In this document: piece by piece, positions 1-7,984 of the stretch
Numbering within the stretch: position 1 is the stretch's first letter
How the letters are laid out: each line of letters opens with the position of its first letter
From: Polaromonas sp. CF318
GTDB lineage: Bacteria > Pseudomonadota > Gammaproteobacteria > Burkholderiales > Burkholderiaceae_C
NCBI RefSeq assembly: GCF_000282655.1
Contig: NZ_AKIV01000074.1
Span: 85,430 to 149,429, forward strand
Length of the DNA: 64,000 nt
Direction of reading: 5' to 3'
The notes under the pieces: generated by a model
Seen by the model: only the letters and a program-made list of their open reading frames with translations
Databases searched by the model: none
Told to the model about the DNA's origin: nothing
Translations under genes and position numbers: made by a program

Positions 1-501
<501 letters not shown>

Positions 502-506
502 TTAGA

Positions 507-521
507 GCAGTTTCTGTGCCA
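507..521 (-). promoter_or_regulatory. sigma-54 promoter of pilA
   Basis: Read on the minus strand the site is TGGCACAGAAACTGC. This has the -24 TGGCAC box, a 5-base spacer and the -12 GC doublet, 51 bases upstream of the pilA start codon. Pilin genes in proteobacteria are classically RpoN/PilR dependent, so motif and position support each other. The predicted leader is about 40 bases. A PilR enhancer site was not identified. Confidence 0.7.
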
Positions 522-685
522 AACCGGGCCTAACCCCTGAAATCGCGGCTTTGACAAGGGGAACGAACCAAAAGCCGGCTTGCTTGTAGCGCTTCTTGTC
601 AGTTCCAACCACCGAAGGTGGCATTTTTGTCAGCCCACTTCCCCCAAACCGACTTGAAAGCGAGCCTCTGGGGCACTTACCCAGC

Positions 686-985
686 TCACCCAATATGCCG
701 GATAAGCCACTTGGTCAGTTCATCCGTATAGTCGGGCGCAACACCGGCATCCTTGAGCTTCCATTTGAAGGCATTACCCAGCTGGGCCTTCTTGTAGGTA
801 TTTAGTTTGTGCTGCCTTTTGAAATGGTAGATCTGGTCCGCCATTTTCCCGAGCAGCTTGGTGGACTTCTGCGCGAAGGCCTTGTCCCCAATCTGGTTGG
901 CCGGGGGCATGCCTTCCAGGAAATACCGTGCGAGGGATTCGCCAAACGTCTTCGCTTCACGAGCGTCAAACCAACTCAATATCAT
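686..985 (-). CDS. hypothetical protein (99 aa)
   Basis: A small basic, soluble-looking protein starting MILSWFDAREAKTFGESLA, with no signal peptide or membrane segment and many Lys/Arg residues in the central part (about 45-75). The frame stays open upstream, but ATG at 983-985 is preceded by a strong GGAGG five bases away, so I take that start. It stands alone between pilA (same strand, 230 bases downstream) and the divergent TPR-glycosyltransferase genes. I do not recognise a family. The start, ribosome site and lack of a competing frame make it a likely real gene of unknown role. Confidence 0.6.
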   Translation of the reverse strand: MILSWFDAREAKTFGESLARYFLEGMPPANQIGDKAFAQKSTKLLGKMADQIYHFKRQHKLNTYKKAQLGNAFKWKLKDAGVAPDYTDELTKWLIRHIG

Positions 986-1224
986 GTGGCCTCCAGGTGC
1001 TTTTCGCGATTGTGGCATTATAAAAATAGGGTCATGGCAATACACCGTGTTCGCGGCGGTTTGCCTTTCGTCCGAATCGCAATTCAAGGGCAATGACTTC
1101 AGGCGTCCAATGCCTTCGAGCCGACGGGCGGCCATCCGCATTCAACAAAACAACTGCATAGACGTCTTTTCAGCGCACCCATTAAACCATTCGGCCGAGG
1201 CCGCAAAAATCGAAGAGGCAAGGG

Positions 1225-3615
1225 ATGGGGATATTTGATCGAGTAGTAAAGGCCGGGCGTCCTGCCGCCGGGGTTGCCGGGGAAGAGCCTTTGAGCCCCA
1301 CTGGGCCATCCGCCGGGCAGCTGCTGGAGCAAGGCATGGCGCTCGAAGAGCAAGGACAACTCGAAGAGGCACTGCGCTGCTACGACAGGGCTGTGAGCCT
1401 GGAGCCCGAGCTGGCGCGGGCGCACTTCAACCGGGGCACCATCTTGCTGGACCGCGGCGATGCGCAGCAGGCCCTGGAAGCCTTCATGAAAGCCGTGCGC
1501 TACAAACCAGACTCGGCCGGCGCCCACTTCAATCTGGGGGCCACTCACGCGCGGCTGGACCAGCATGAGGCAGCCGCGTCGTCCTACCGCGAGGCGCTGG
1601 CGCTCAAGCCGGATTTCGCCGAGGCGGAGCTGGCCCTGGGCGCGGCGCTTGAAGAGCTCGGGCAGGACGAAGCGGCCGCGGAGAGCTATCGCCACGCGTT
1701 GGAGCTCCAACCTTCCTATGCGGACGCCGATGACAAACTGGTCAATCTCCTGAGGCGGCTTGAACGTTTCGAAGAACTCGCGGACACCTACCGCCGGATG
1801 CTGGAAACCAACCCCCACAATGCCGATTGGCTCAATAACCTGGGAGCCGTCCAGAGAAAACTCGGGCGGTTCAAAGATTCGGCCGCCAGTTTTCGCCGGG
1901 CAGTGGCGGCCGACCCGGATGATGCGCTGGCGCACAACAACCTCGGCGCCACATTGCGCACGCTCGGGCAGCTTACGGAGGCTGTGGACTGCTATCGGCA
2001 GGCGCTGAAGATTCGGCCGAACTTCATCGAGGCCCATCACAACCTGGGCAACCTCCTGGCCGAGCTGGGGCAGGCCGATTCCGCCGTGGCAAGCTACCGC
2101 GAAGCGCTGGAGATCAACCCTGACTTCGCCGAATCGCTCACCGCCATGGGCGCGGTTCTTCAGACACGGGGACAATTTGACGAGGCGGTTGAATGCCACC
2201 GGCGGGCTTTGGCCATCAAGCCTGATTACGCGCAGGCTCATAGCAATCTCGGAAATGCCCTGCAAGATCTTGGGCAGCTTGAAAGCTCCCTGAAAAGCAC
2301 GCGCCGCGCGCTGGAGCTCCAGCCGGACTTCACCGAAGCCCACAACAGCCTGCTCTTCGTACACAACTATCTGGCCGACCAGCCTGTTGTGAATTTGCTG
2401 ATCGAGGCGCGGCGTTTTGGCGATGTGCTTGCGCGCCGTGCCCGGCCCGCGCTGGCTTGGGCCAACACACCCGACCCACATCGCCGCCTGCGCGTGGGCC
2501 TGGTTTCCGGGGATTTTTGTATCCACCCTGTGGGCTACTTTCTGGATGCTGTTATGGCGGCTTTGGCGTCCAGCGCCACCTCGCTGGAGCTGTTCGGCTA
2601 TCCCACACGCAGCTGCGATGACGAGCTCAGCCAGCGGCTCAAGGCCTGCTGCCGCGCCTGGCATTCGCTGGTCGGACTTTCGGACGAGCATGCGGCTGAA
2701 CTGATACGCGAAGACGGTATTGACATCCTGATCGATCTCTCGGGACATACCGCGTTCAACCGCCTGCCGGTATTTGCCTGGAAACCCGCACCTGTGCAGC
2801 TCTCCTGGCTAGGCTATTTCGCGACCACCGGCGTGCCGGCCATGGACTACCTCCTCGCCGACCCCTGGACCTTGACGGCCAGCGAGGAAGCCAGCTTCAC
2901 GGAGAAAATCTGGCGCCTGCCGGAAACACGGCTGTGCTTTACGCCCCCAAGTGCGGATATCGGCGTCTCGCCGCCTCCGGCCTTGTCCAATGGCTACGTC
3001 ACATTCGGCTGCTTCAACAACCTGACCAAGATGAATGATGCCGTCGTGAAACTGTGGGCCCAGATACTGAATACCGTGCCGGCGAGCCGCCTGTTTCTCA
3101 AGGCCCGCCAGCTGCAGCAGGCGTCCGCACAACGCGAGGTCATGGCCCGTTTCGCCGCCCACGGCATTGAGCCTGGCCGGTTGATCCTGGAGGACTATGT
3201 TCCTCGGGAGAACTATCTGGCCGCCTACCAGCGGGTGGATATCGCCCTGGACCCCTTTCCTTATCCGGGCGGGACCACAACGGTTGAAGCCCTGTGGATG
3301 GGCGTGCCCGTTTTGACGCTGGCCGGTGAACGCTTTTTATCGCGCCAGGGCGTCGGCCTGATGATGAACGCGGGACTGCCCGAATGGGTCGCCTCGGACC
3401 CCCGCGACTATCTCTCCCGTGCCGTCGCGCACGCCGGGGACTTGCAGAAGCTGGCCACGTTGCGCGCAGGCTTGCGGTCGCAAGCGCTGGCCTCACCGAT
3501 CTTTGATGCGCCGCGCTTTGCCGGACATTTTGAAACGGCGTTGCGCGGCATGTGGCAAGCATGGTGCGCGGAAAATACCGCGCCCGCGGCCACACAGGCG
3601 GGAAGCAGGCAATGA
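1225..3615 (+). CDS. TPR-repeat GT41 (SPINDLY/O-GlcNAc transferase-like) protein, copy 1
   Basis: Predicted cytoplasmic glycosyltransferase of family GT41, the fold of eukaryotic OGT and plant SPINDLY, which puts a sugar on Ser/Thr of proteins. Of 796 residues, about 30-370 form ten 34-residue TPRs, the protein-recognition superhelix, and about 420-780 form the catalytic domain. Visible catalytic-type positions are the HPVG histidine (about 434), the Lys in FNNLTKM (about 602, matching the UDP-binding Lys of OGT) and the DPFPYPGGTTT nucleotide-binding loop (about 677). It starts at ATG 1225 after a GAGGCAAGG-type ribosome site. It is translationally coupled to copy 2 (ATGA overlap) and has two more TPRs than copies 2 and 3. 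The target protein is unknown; nearby pilA is a candidate. No signal peptide is present. Confidence 0.9.
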   Translation: MGIFDRVVKAGRPAAGVAGEEPLSPTGPSAGQLLEQGMALEEQGQLEEALRCYDRAVSLEPELARAHFNRGTILLDRGDAQQALEAFMKAVRYKPDSAGAHFNLGATHARLDQHEAAASSYREALALKPDFAEAELALGAALEELGQDEAAAESYRHALELQPSYADADDKLVNLLRRLERFEELADTYRRMLETNPHNADWLNNLGAVQRKLGRFKDSAASFRRAVAADPDDALAHNNLGATLRTLGQLTEAVDCYRQALKIRPNFIEAHHNLGNLLAELGQADSAVASYREALEINPDFAESLTAMGAVLQTRGQFDEAVECHRRALAIKPDYAQAHSNLGNALQDLGQLESSLKSTRRALELQPDFTEAHNSLLFVHNYLADQPVVNLLIEARRFGDVLARRARPALAWANTPDPHRRLRVGLVSGDFCIHPVGYFLDAVMAALASSATSLELFGYPTRSCDDELSQRLKACCRAWHSLVGLSDEHAAELIREDGIDILIDLSGHTAFNRLPVFAWKPAPVQLSWLGYFATTGVPAMDYLLADPWTLTASEEASFTEKIWRLPETRLCFTPPSADIGVSPPPALSNGYVTFGCFNNLTKMNDAVVKLWAQILNTVPASRLFLKARQLQQASAQREVMARFAAHGIEPGRLILEDYVPRENYLAAYQRVDIALDPFPYPGGTTTVEALWMGVPVLTLAGERFLSRQGVGLMMNAGLPEWVASDPRDYLSRAVAHAGDLQKLATLRAGLRSQALASPIFDAPRFAGHFETALRGMWQAWCAENTAPAATQAGSRQ

Positions 3616-5813
3616 GTGCGCTTGAGCCGGTGGCCAAGGCTGGGGAGCCCACCGCGGGCGCCGCCAGCGGGGCGCCCTTGAACCCCGGACGATCGGCCGA
3701 GCAATTGCTGGAGCAAGGCATGGCATTGGAGCAGCAAGGGCAGCCCGAAGAGGCCCTGCTGCGCTACGACTCCGCCATAGCCCTGATGCCGGAACTCGCA
3801 CGGGCGCACTTCAACCGTGGCACCATTTTGCTGGACCGCGGCGATGCGCAGCAGGCCCTGGAAGCCTTCACCAAAGCCGTGCAATACAAGCCGGACTCGG
3901 CCGGCGCCCATTTCAACCTTGGAGCCGCTTATTCACGGCTGGATCAGCATGAGGCGGCCATGTCCGCCTACCGCCAGGCGCTCTCGCTCAAGCCGGATTT
4001 CGCCGAGGCGGAGATGGCACTGGGTGCAGCGCTGGAGGAGCAGGGGCGCGACGAAGAGGCCGTGAGGAGTTATCGCCGTGCCCTGGAAATTCAACCCGGC
4101 TACGCCGAAGCCCAGGACAAGCTGGCTTACAGCCTGGTGCGGCTTGATCAATTCGACGAAGCCGCAGCCTGCTTCCGCCGGATCCTTGTTCGAGACCCCC
4201 ACAATGTGGAAGCCCTCAACAGCCTGGGACTCCTCCTGAACATCAAGGGCCAATTTCACGAGGCGGTCAGCCAATACCGGCTTGCGGTGAAATTGAAGCC
4301 GGACTTTCTGGCCGCGCATGGCAACCTCGGCAATGTACTGATGGACTTGCACCAGTTCAGCGACGCGGCAGCAAGCTATCACAGGGTGCTGGAGCTCAAC
4401 CCCGATAGCGCGGATGCGTACAACAACCTCGGAAGCGCATTCAAAGACCTTGGTGATCTGGACAAGGCCCTGGCGAGTTATCGCAAGGCCATGACGCTCA
4501 AGCCGGATCTTTTGGTGGCCCACAGCAATCTGTTGATGGTCCAGAACTACCTGTCCGAACAGCCGCCGCAGGAGTTGGTGGAGGAAGCACGCCGGTTTGG
4601 TGAAACGGCCGCCCGCCTGGCCCCGCCGGTGGAGCCTTTGGACAACAGCCCGATGCCCGACAGATGCCTGCGGATCGGCATTGTCTCGGCGGACTTGAGC
4701 GCCCATCCCGTCGGTTATTTCATCGAGAGCATTCTTGCCGCCCTGGTGGCCGAAGCAGCCGGACGCCTGGAACTCTTCGCCTACGCCAATTCATCACAAT
4801 CGGACGAAGTGACGGCGAGGATCAAATCCCATCTTCAGGGCTGGCATCCGGCGCACGACCAGTCCGATGAATCCCTGGCGCAGCGCATACGCGATGACCG
4901 CATAGACATCCTGATTGACCTGTCCGGTCATACGGGAGGGAACCGTTTGCCCGTCTTTGAACGGAGGCCGGCCCCTGTTCAAATCAGCTGGCTGGGTTAC
5001 TTCGCCACCACGGGCGTCCCGTCCATCGACTACCTTGTTGCCGATCCATGGACGCTGCCCTCCCAACTGGAGCAGCATTTCACCGAAAAGATCCTGCGCT
5101 TGCCGGAGACCCGCCTTTGCTTCACGCCTCCAACGCTTGACCTGAACACGGGTCCACTGCCCGCGCTGGCCAACGGCTACGTGACCTTCGCCTGCTTCAA
5201 TGCTCTGCCGAAAATGGGCGACGCCGTCGTGGCCCTGTGGGCCAGGATATTGCAGGCAGTGCCCGGGAGCCGCCTGCACCTCATGGCCTCTCAACTCAGC
5301 GAAGCCTCAACCCGGCAAACCACCCTGGAGCGGTTCATGGCGCATGGGATTGATGCGACGCGGCTGCTGATCCAAGGGCCCATGCCGCGGATCAAGTACC
5401 TGCAAACCTATCAGCGCGTGGACATCGCCCTTGACCCATTCCCCTACACGGGCGGCACCACCACGGCCGAAGCGCTATGGATGGGGGTGCCGGTGCTGAC
5501 ATTGGCGGGCAACACCTTTTTGTCGCGCCAGGGCGTTGGACTGCTGATGAATGCGGGCTTGTCCGAGTGGATTGCCTCCGATGCGGATGACTATGTGAAG
5601 CGGGCGGTTGCGCACGCCGGCGATTTGCAGAAACTGTCCGCACTGCGCTCGAGTTTGCGGCCCCAGGTGATGGCCTCGCCGCTTTTCGACGCGCCGCGCT
5701 TTGCCCGGCACTTTGAAGCCGCCCTGCGTGGTGTATGGCACAGGTGGTGTGCCCAGGCGAGGTCACCCTCGCCTCGGCCGCATATTGAAGAGGCGAGAGA
5801 TGGGAAGATTTGA
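3612..5813 (+). CDS. TPR-repeat GT41 protein, copy 2
   Basis: Second tandem paralogue, 733 residues: eight TPRs (about 30-310) followed by a GT41 domain. The catalytic-type HPVG histidine is near residue 365, the FNALPKM lysine near 534, and the DPFPYTGGTTT loop is intact, so the copy looks active. The start ATG at 3612 overlaps the stop of copy 1 as ATGA, arguing for translational coupling; longer in-frame extensions would overlap copy 1 without a better ribosome site. Its first three TPRs are almost identical in DNA to those of copies 1 and 3, while later repeats differ, so target range probably differs. Its 3' end overlaps the start of copy 3 by 14 bases. Confidence 0.9.
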   Translation: MSALEPVAKAGEPTAGAASGAPLNPGRSAEQLLEQGMALEQQGQPEEALLRYDSAIALMPELARAHFNRGTILLDRGDAQQALEAFTKAVQYKPDSAGAHFNLGAAYSRLDQHEAAMSAYRQALSLKPDFAEAEMALGAALEEQGRDEEAVRSYRRALEIQPGYAEAQDKLAYSLVRLDQFDEAAACFRRILVRDPHNVEALNSLGLLLNIKGQFHEAVSQYRLAVKLKPDFLAAHGNLGNVLMDLHQFSDAAASYHRVLELNPDSADAYNNLGSAFKDLGDLDKALASYRKAMTLKPDLLVAHSNLLMVQNYLSEQPPQELVEEARRFGETAARLAPPVEPLDNSPMPDRCLRIGIVSADLSAHPVGYFIESILAALVAEAAGRLELFAYANSSQSDEVTARIKSHLQGWHPAHDQSDESLAQRIRDDRIDILIDLSGHTGGNRLPVFERRPAPVQISWLGYFATTGVPSIDYLVADPWTLPSQLEQHFTEKILRLPETRLCFTPPTLDLNTGPLPALANGYVTFACFNALPKMGDAVVALWARILQAVPGSRLHLMASQLSEASTRQTTLERFMAHGIDATRLLIQGPMPRIKYLQTYQRVDIALDPFPYTGGTTTAEALWMGVPVLTLAGNTFLSRQGVGLLMNAGLSEWIASDADDYVKRAVAHAGDLQKLSALRSSLRPQVMASPLFDAPRFARHFEAALRGVWHRWCAQARSPSPRPHIEEARDGKI

Positions 5814-7953
5814 CCAAGCCATGGGCGCCGGGCAAGAAGCTCCGGGCAATGGACTATCGGCCGCGCAGCTGCTGGAGCAAGGCATGGCGCTTGAGCAGCA
5901 GGGACAACTCGAAGAAGCGCTGCGGTGCTACGACACGGCCATCAGCCTGATGCCCGAACTCGCGCGGGCGCACTTCAATCGGGGCACCATTTTGCTGGAC
6001 CGCGGCGATGCGCAGCAGGCCCTGGAGGCTTTCACCCAGGCCGTGCGCTACAAGCCGGAATCCGCCGGCGCCCACTTCAACCTGGGGGCCGCCCACACGC
6101 GGCTGGAGCAGCATGAGGCAGCAGTCTCCGCCTACCGCCAGGCGCTTGCACTCAAGCCGGATTTTCCCGAGGCGGAGATGGCCCTGGGAACGGCGCTTGA
6201 AGAACTCGGGCAGGACCAGGCGGCAGTGGCAAGCTATCGCCGCGCACTGGAAATGAAGCACGACCACGTCGAAAGCCATGAAAAGCTGGTCAAGCTTTTG
6301 GGGCGGCTCGGGCGCTCCAATGAGCTCGCGGCTGTCTATCGCCGTGTGCTGGAGCTGGATCCTGACAACGTAGAGATACTCTACAACTTGGGCCTGATCC
6401 TGCGCCACCTGGGCCGCATGCAAGACGCCGCCATGAATTTCCGGCGCGCGGTGGAGCTCAGGCCCGGCTTCATTGATGCCCTTTGCAATCTCGGAGACGT
6501 CTCCATCGGGCTACGCCTCTTCGACGACGCGGTGGCAAGTTACCGCAAGGTGCTGGAGCTCGAACCAGAGAATGCGGGGGTGCACCACAACCTGGCGGCC
6601 GCGCTGAAGGACATTGGCCGGCTGGACGAGGCGCTGGAGAGCTACCACCGCGCATTGGCCATCAAGCCCGATTTCCCGATCGCACAAAGCAACGTTTTAC
6701 TGATTCAGCACCTGCTGTCCAGGCTCTCTGTCGAACAGCAACTGGAAGAAGCCAGGCGCTTCGGTACGATGGTTGCCCGGCTGGCCCCGGCCCCTGCCGC
6801 CCCGGGAAATCTTGCGGATCCTTTCAGATGCCTGCGAATCGGATTTGTCTCGGGCGACCTGCACTCGCACCCCGTGGGCCACTTTATTGAAAGCGTGCTG
6901 GCTGCGTTGTCGGCAGGGGCGGCCGGCCGATTGGAACTCTTTGCCTATTCCAACTCATTGACAGCGGACGAGGTCACAGCCCGTATCAAGCGCCATTTCC
7001 AGAGCTGGCAATCCGTGGTTGGCCTGGCCGACGAAGTGATGGCCCAACGCATCCGCGACGACGGGATAGACATCCTGATCGACCTGTCCGGCCATACGGG
7101 CAAGAATCGCCTGCCGGTCTTTGCCTGGAAACCCGCCCCCGTGCAGATCAGCTGGCTGGGCTACTTCGCCACCACGGGCGTCGAGGCCATCGATTACCTG
7201 ATTGCCGATCCCTGGACCTTGCCCTCCGAGCTGGAGAGTCATTTCACCGAAGAGATCCTGCGCCTGCCGGAAACCCGGCTTTGTTTCACCCCGCCTGCGC
7301 ACGACGTGGAGATCGCTCCCCTGCCTGCTTTGCGTAACGGCTATGTGACCTTTGCCTGCTTCAATACCCTGTCAAAGGTGAACGATTCGGTTGTCGCCCT
7401 ATGGGCCCGGGTACTGCACGCCGTACCGGGCAGTCGCCTGCAACTCGTGGCGCCACCGGACCAGCAAGTCCATTGGCAGCGTGTTGTGACGGAGCGTTTT
7501 GCCGCCCACGGCATCATCGTCGAGCAGCTGCAATTACTGAGCGCGGGACCTCGCGCGGCCTACCTGGCGACCTACCAGCAGGTCGATATCGCCCTCGACC
7601 CATTCCCCTATACCGGTGGAACGACCACGGCCGAAGCCCTGTGGATGGGTGTGCCGGTGCTGACGCTGGCCGGCAAGAGTTTTCTGGCTCGCCAGGGTGT
7701 TGGGTTGCTGATGAACGCCGGATTACCCGAGTGGGTGGCCGAGGATGCCGATGATTACGTGAGGAGGGCGGTCTCGCACGCCGGCGATTTGCAGCGCCTG
7801 GCATCGCTGCGCGCCGGCATGAGGGAGCAAGTGCTGGCTTCACCGCTTTTCGACGCGCCGCAGTTTGCCCGGCATTTTGAAGAGGCCTTGCGCAACGTGT
7901 GGCGCAAGTGGTGCGAGGCGCAAACCGCCTCGAAGGCGCGCGCCGGGAACTGA
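5800..7953 (+). CDS. TPR-repeat GT41 protein, copy 3
   Basis: Third tandem paralogue, 717 residues: eight TPRs (about 20-300), then a GT41 domain with HPVG histidine near 357, FNTLSKV lysine near 526 and DPFPYTGGTTT. I chose ATG 5800 (MGRFDQAMG) because the sequence before it (GAAGAGGCGAGAG) and the first codons closely match those before copy 1. This shows that copies 1 and 3 share a duplicated start region. It ends 31 bases from the convergent GspE-like gene. Function as for copy 1: a probable protein O-glycosyltransferase with unknown donor and acceptor. Confidence 0.9.
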   Translation: MGRFDQAMGAGQEAPGNGLSAAQLLEQGMALEQQGQLEEALRCYDTAISLMPELARAHFNRGTILLDRGDAQQALEAFTQAVRYKPESAGAHFNLGAAHTRLEQHEAAVSAYRQALALKPDFPEAEMALGTALEELGQDQAAVASYRRALEMKHDHVESHEKLVKLLGRLGRSNELAAVYRRVLELDPDNVEILYNLGLILRHLGRMQDAAMNFRRAVELRPGFIDALCNLGDVSIGLRLFDDAVASYRKVLELEPENAGVHHNLAAALKDIGRLDEALESYHRALAIKPDFPIAQSNVLLIQHLLSRLSVEQQLEEARRFGTMVARLAPAPAAPGNLADPFRCLRIGFVSGDLHSHPVGHFIESVLAALSAGAAGRLELFAYSNSLTADEVTARIKRHFQSWQSVVGLADEVMAQRIRDDGIDILIDLSGHTGKNRLPVFAWKPAPVQISWLGYFATTGVEAIDYLIADPWTLPSELESHFTEEILRLPETRLCFTPPAHDVEIAPLPALRNGYVTFACFNTLSKVNDSVVALWARVLHAVPGSRLQLVAPPDQQVHWQRVVTERFAAHGIIVEQLQLLSAGPRAAYLATYQQVDIALDPFPYTGGTTTAEALWMGVPVLTLAGKSFLARQGVGLLMNAGLPEWVAEDADDYVRRAVSHAGDLQRLASLRAGMREQVLASPLFDAPQFARHFEEALRNVWRKWCEAQTASKARAGN

Positions 7954-7984
7954 ATCAGCGGCGTCGCGGCTTCCCCGCAAGACC

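Noticed and set aside
609..628. Hairpin CCACC-GAA-GGTGG followed by CATTTTT, terminator-like on the plus strand
   Set aside because: No plus-strand gene ends upstream of it, and in the minus direction it lacks a T-run, so I do not call it a terminator.
611..687. Short minus-strand stretch that can be read as AFKSVWGKWADKN, recalling the VWRKW tail of the GT41 proteins
   Set aside because: Only about ten residues match, on the opposite strand and without further similarity upstream; chance cannot be excluded.
541..690. Possible tRNA or small RNA downstream of the 99-aa gene
   Set aside because: No cloverleaf, TPsiC-type arm or anticodon stem could be drawn on either strand.
1320..2370. Regular 102-base periodicity resembling a repeat array
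   Set aside because: It is the coding sequence of 34-residue TPR units, not a CRISPR or satellite.
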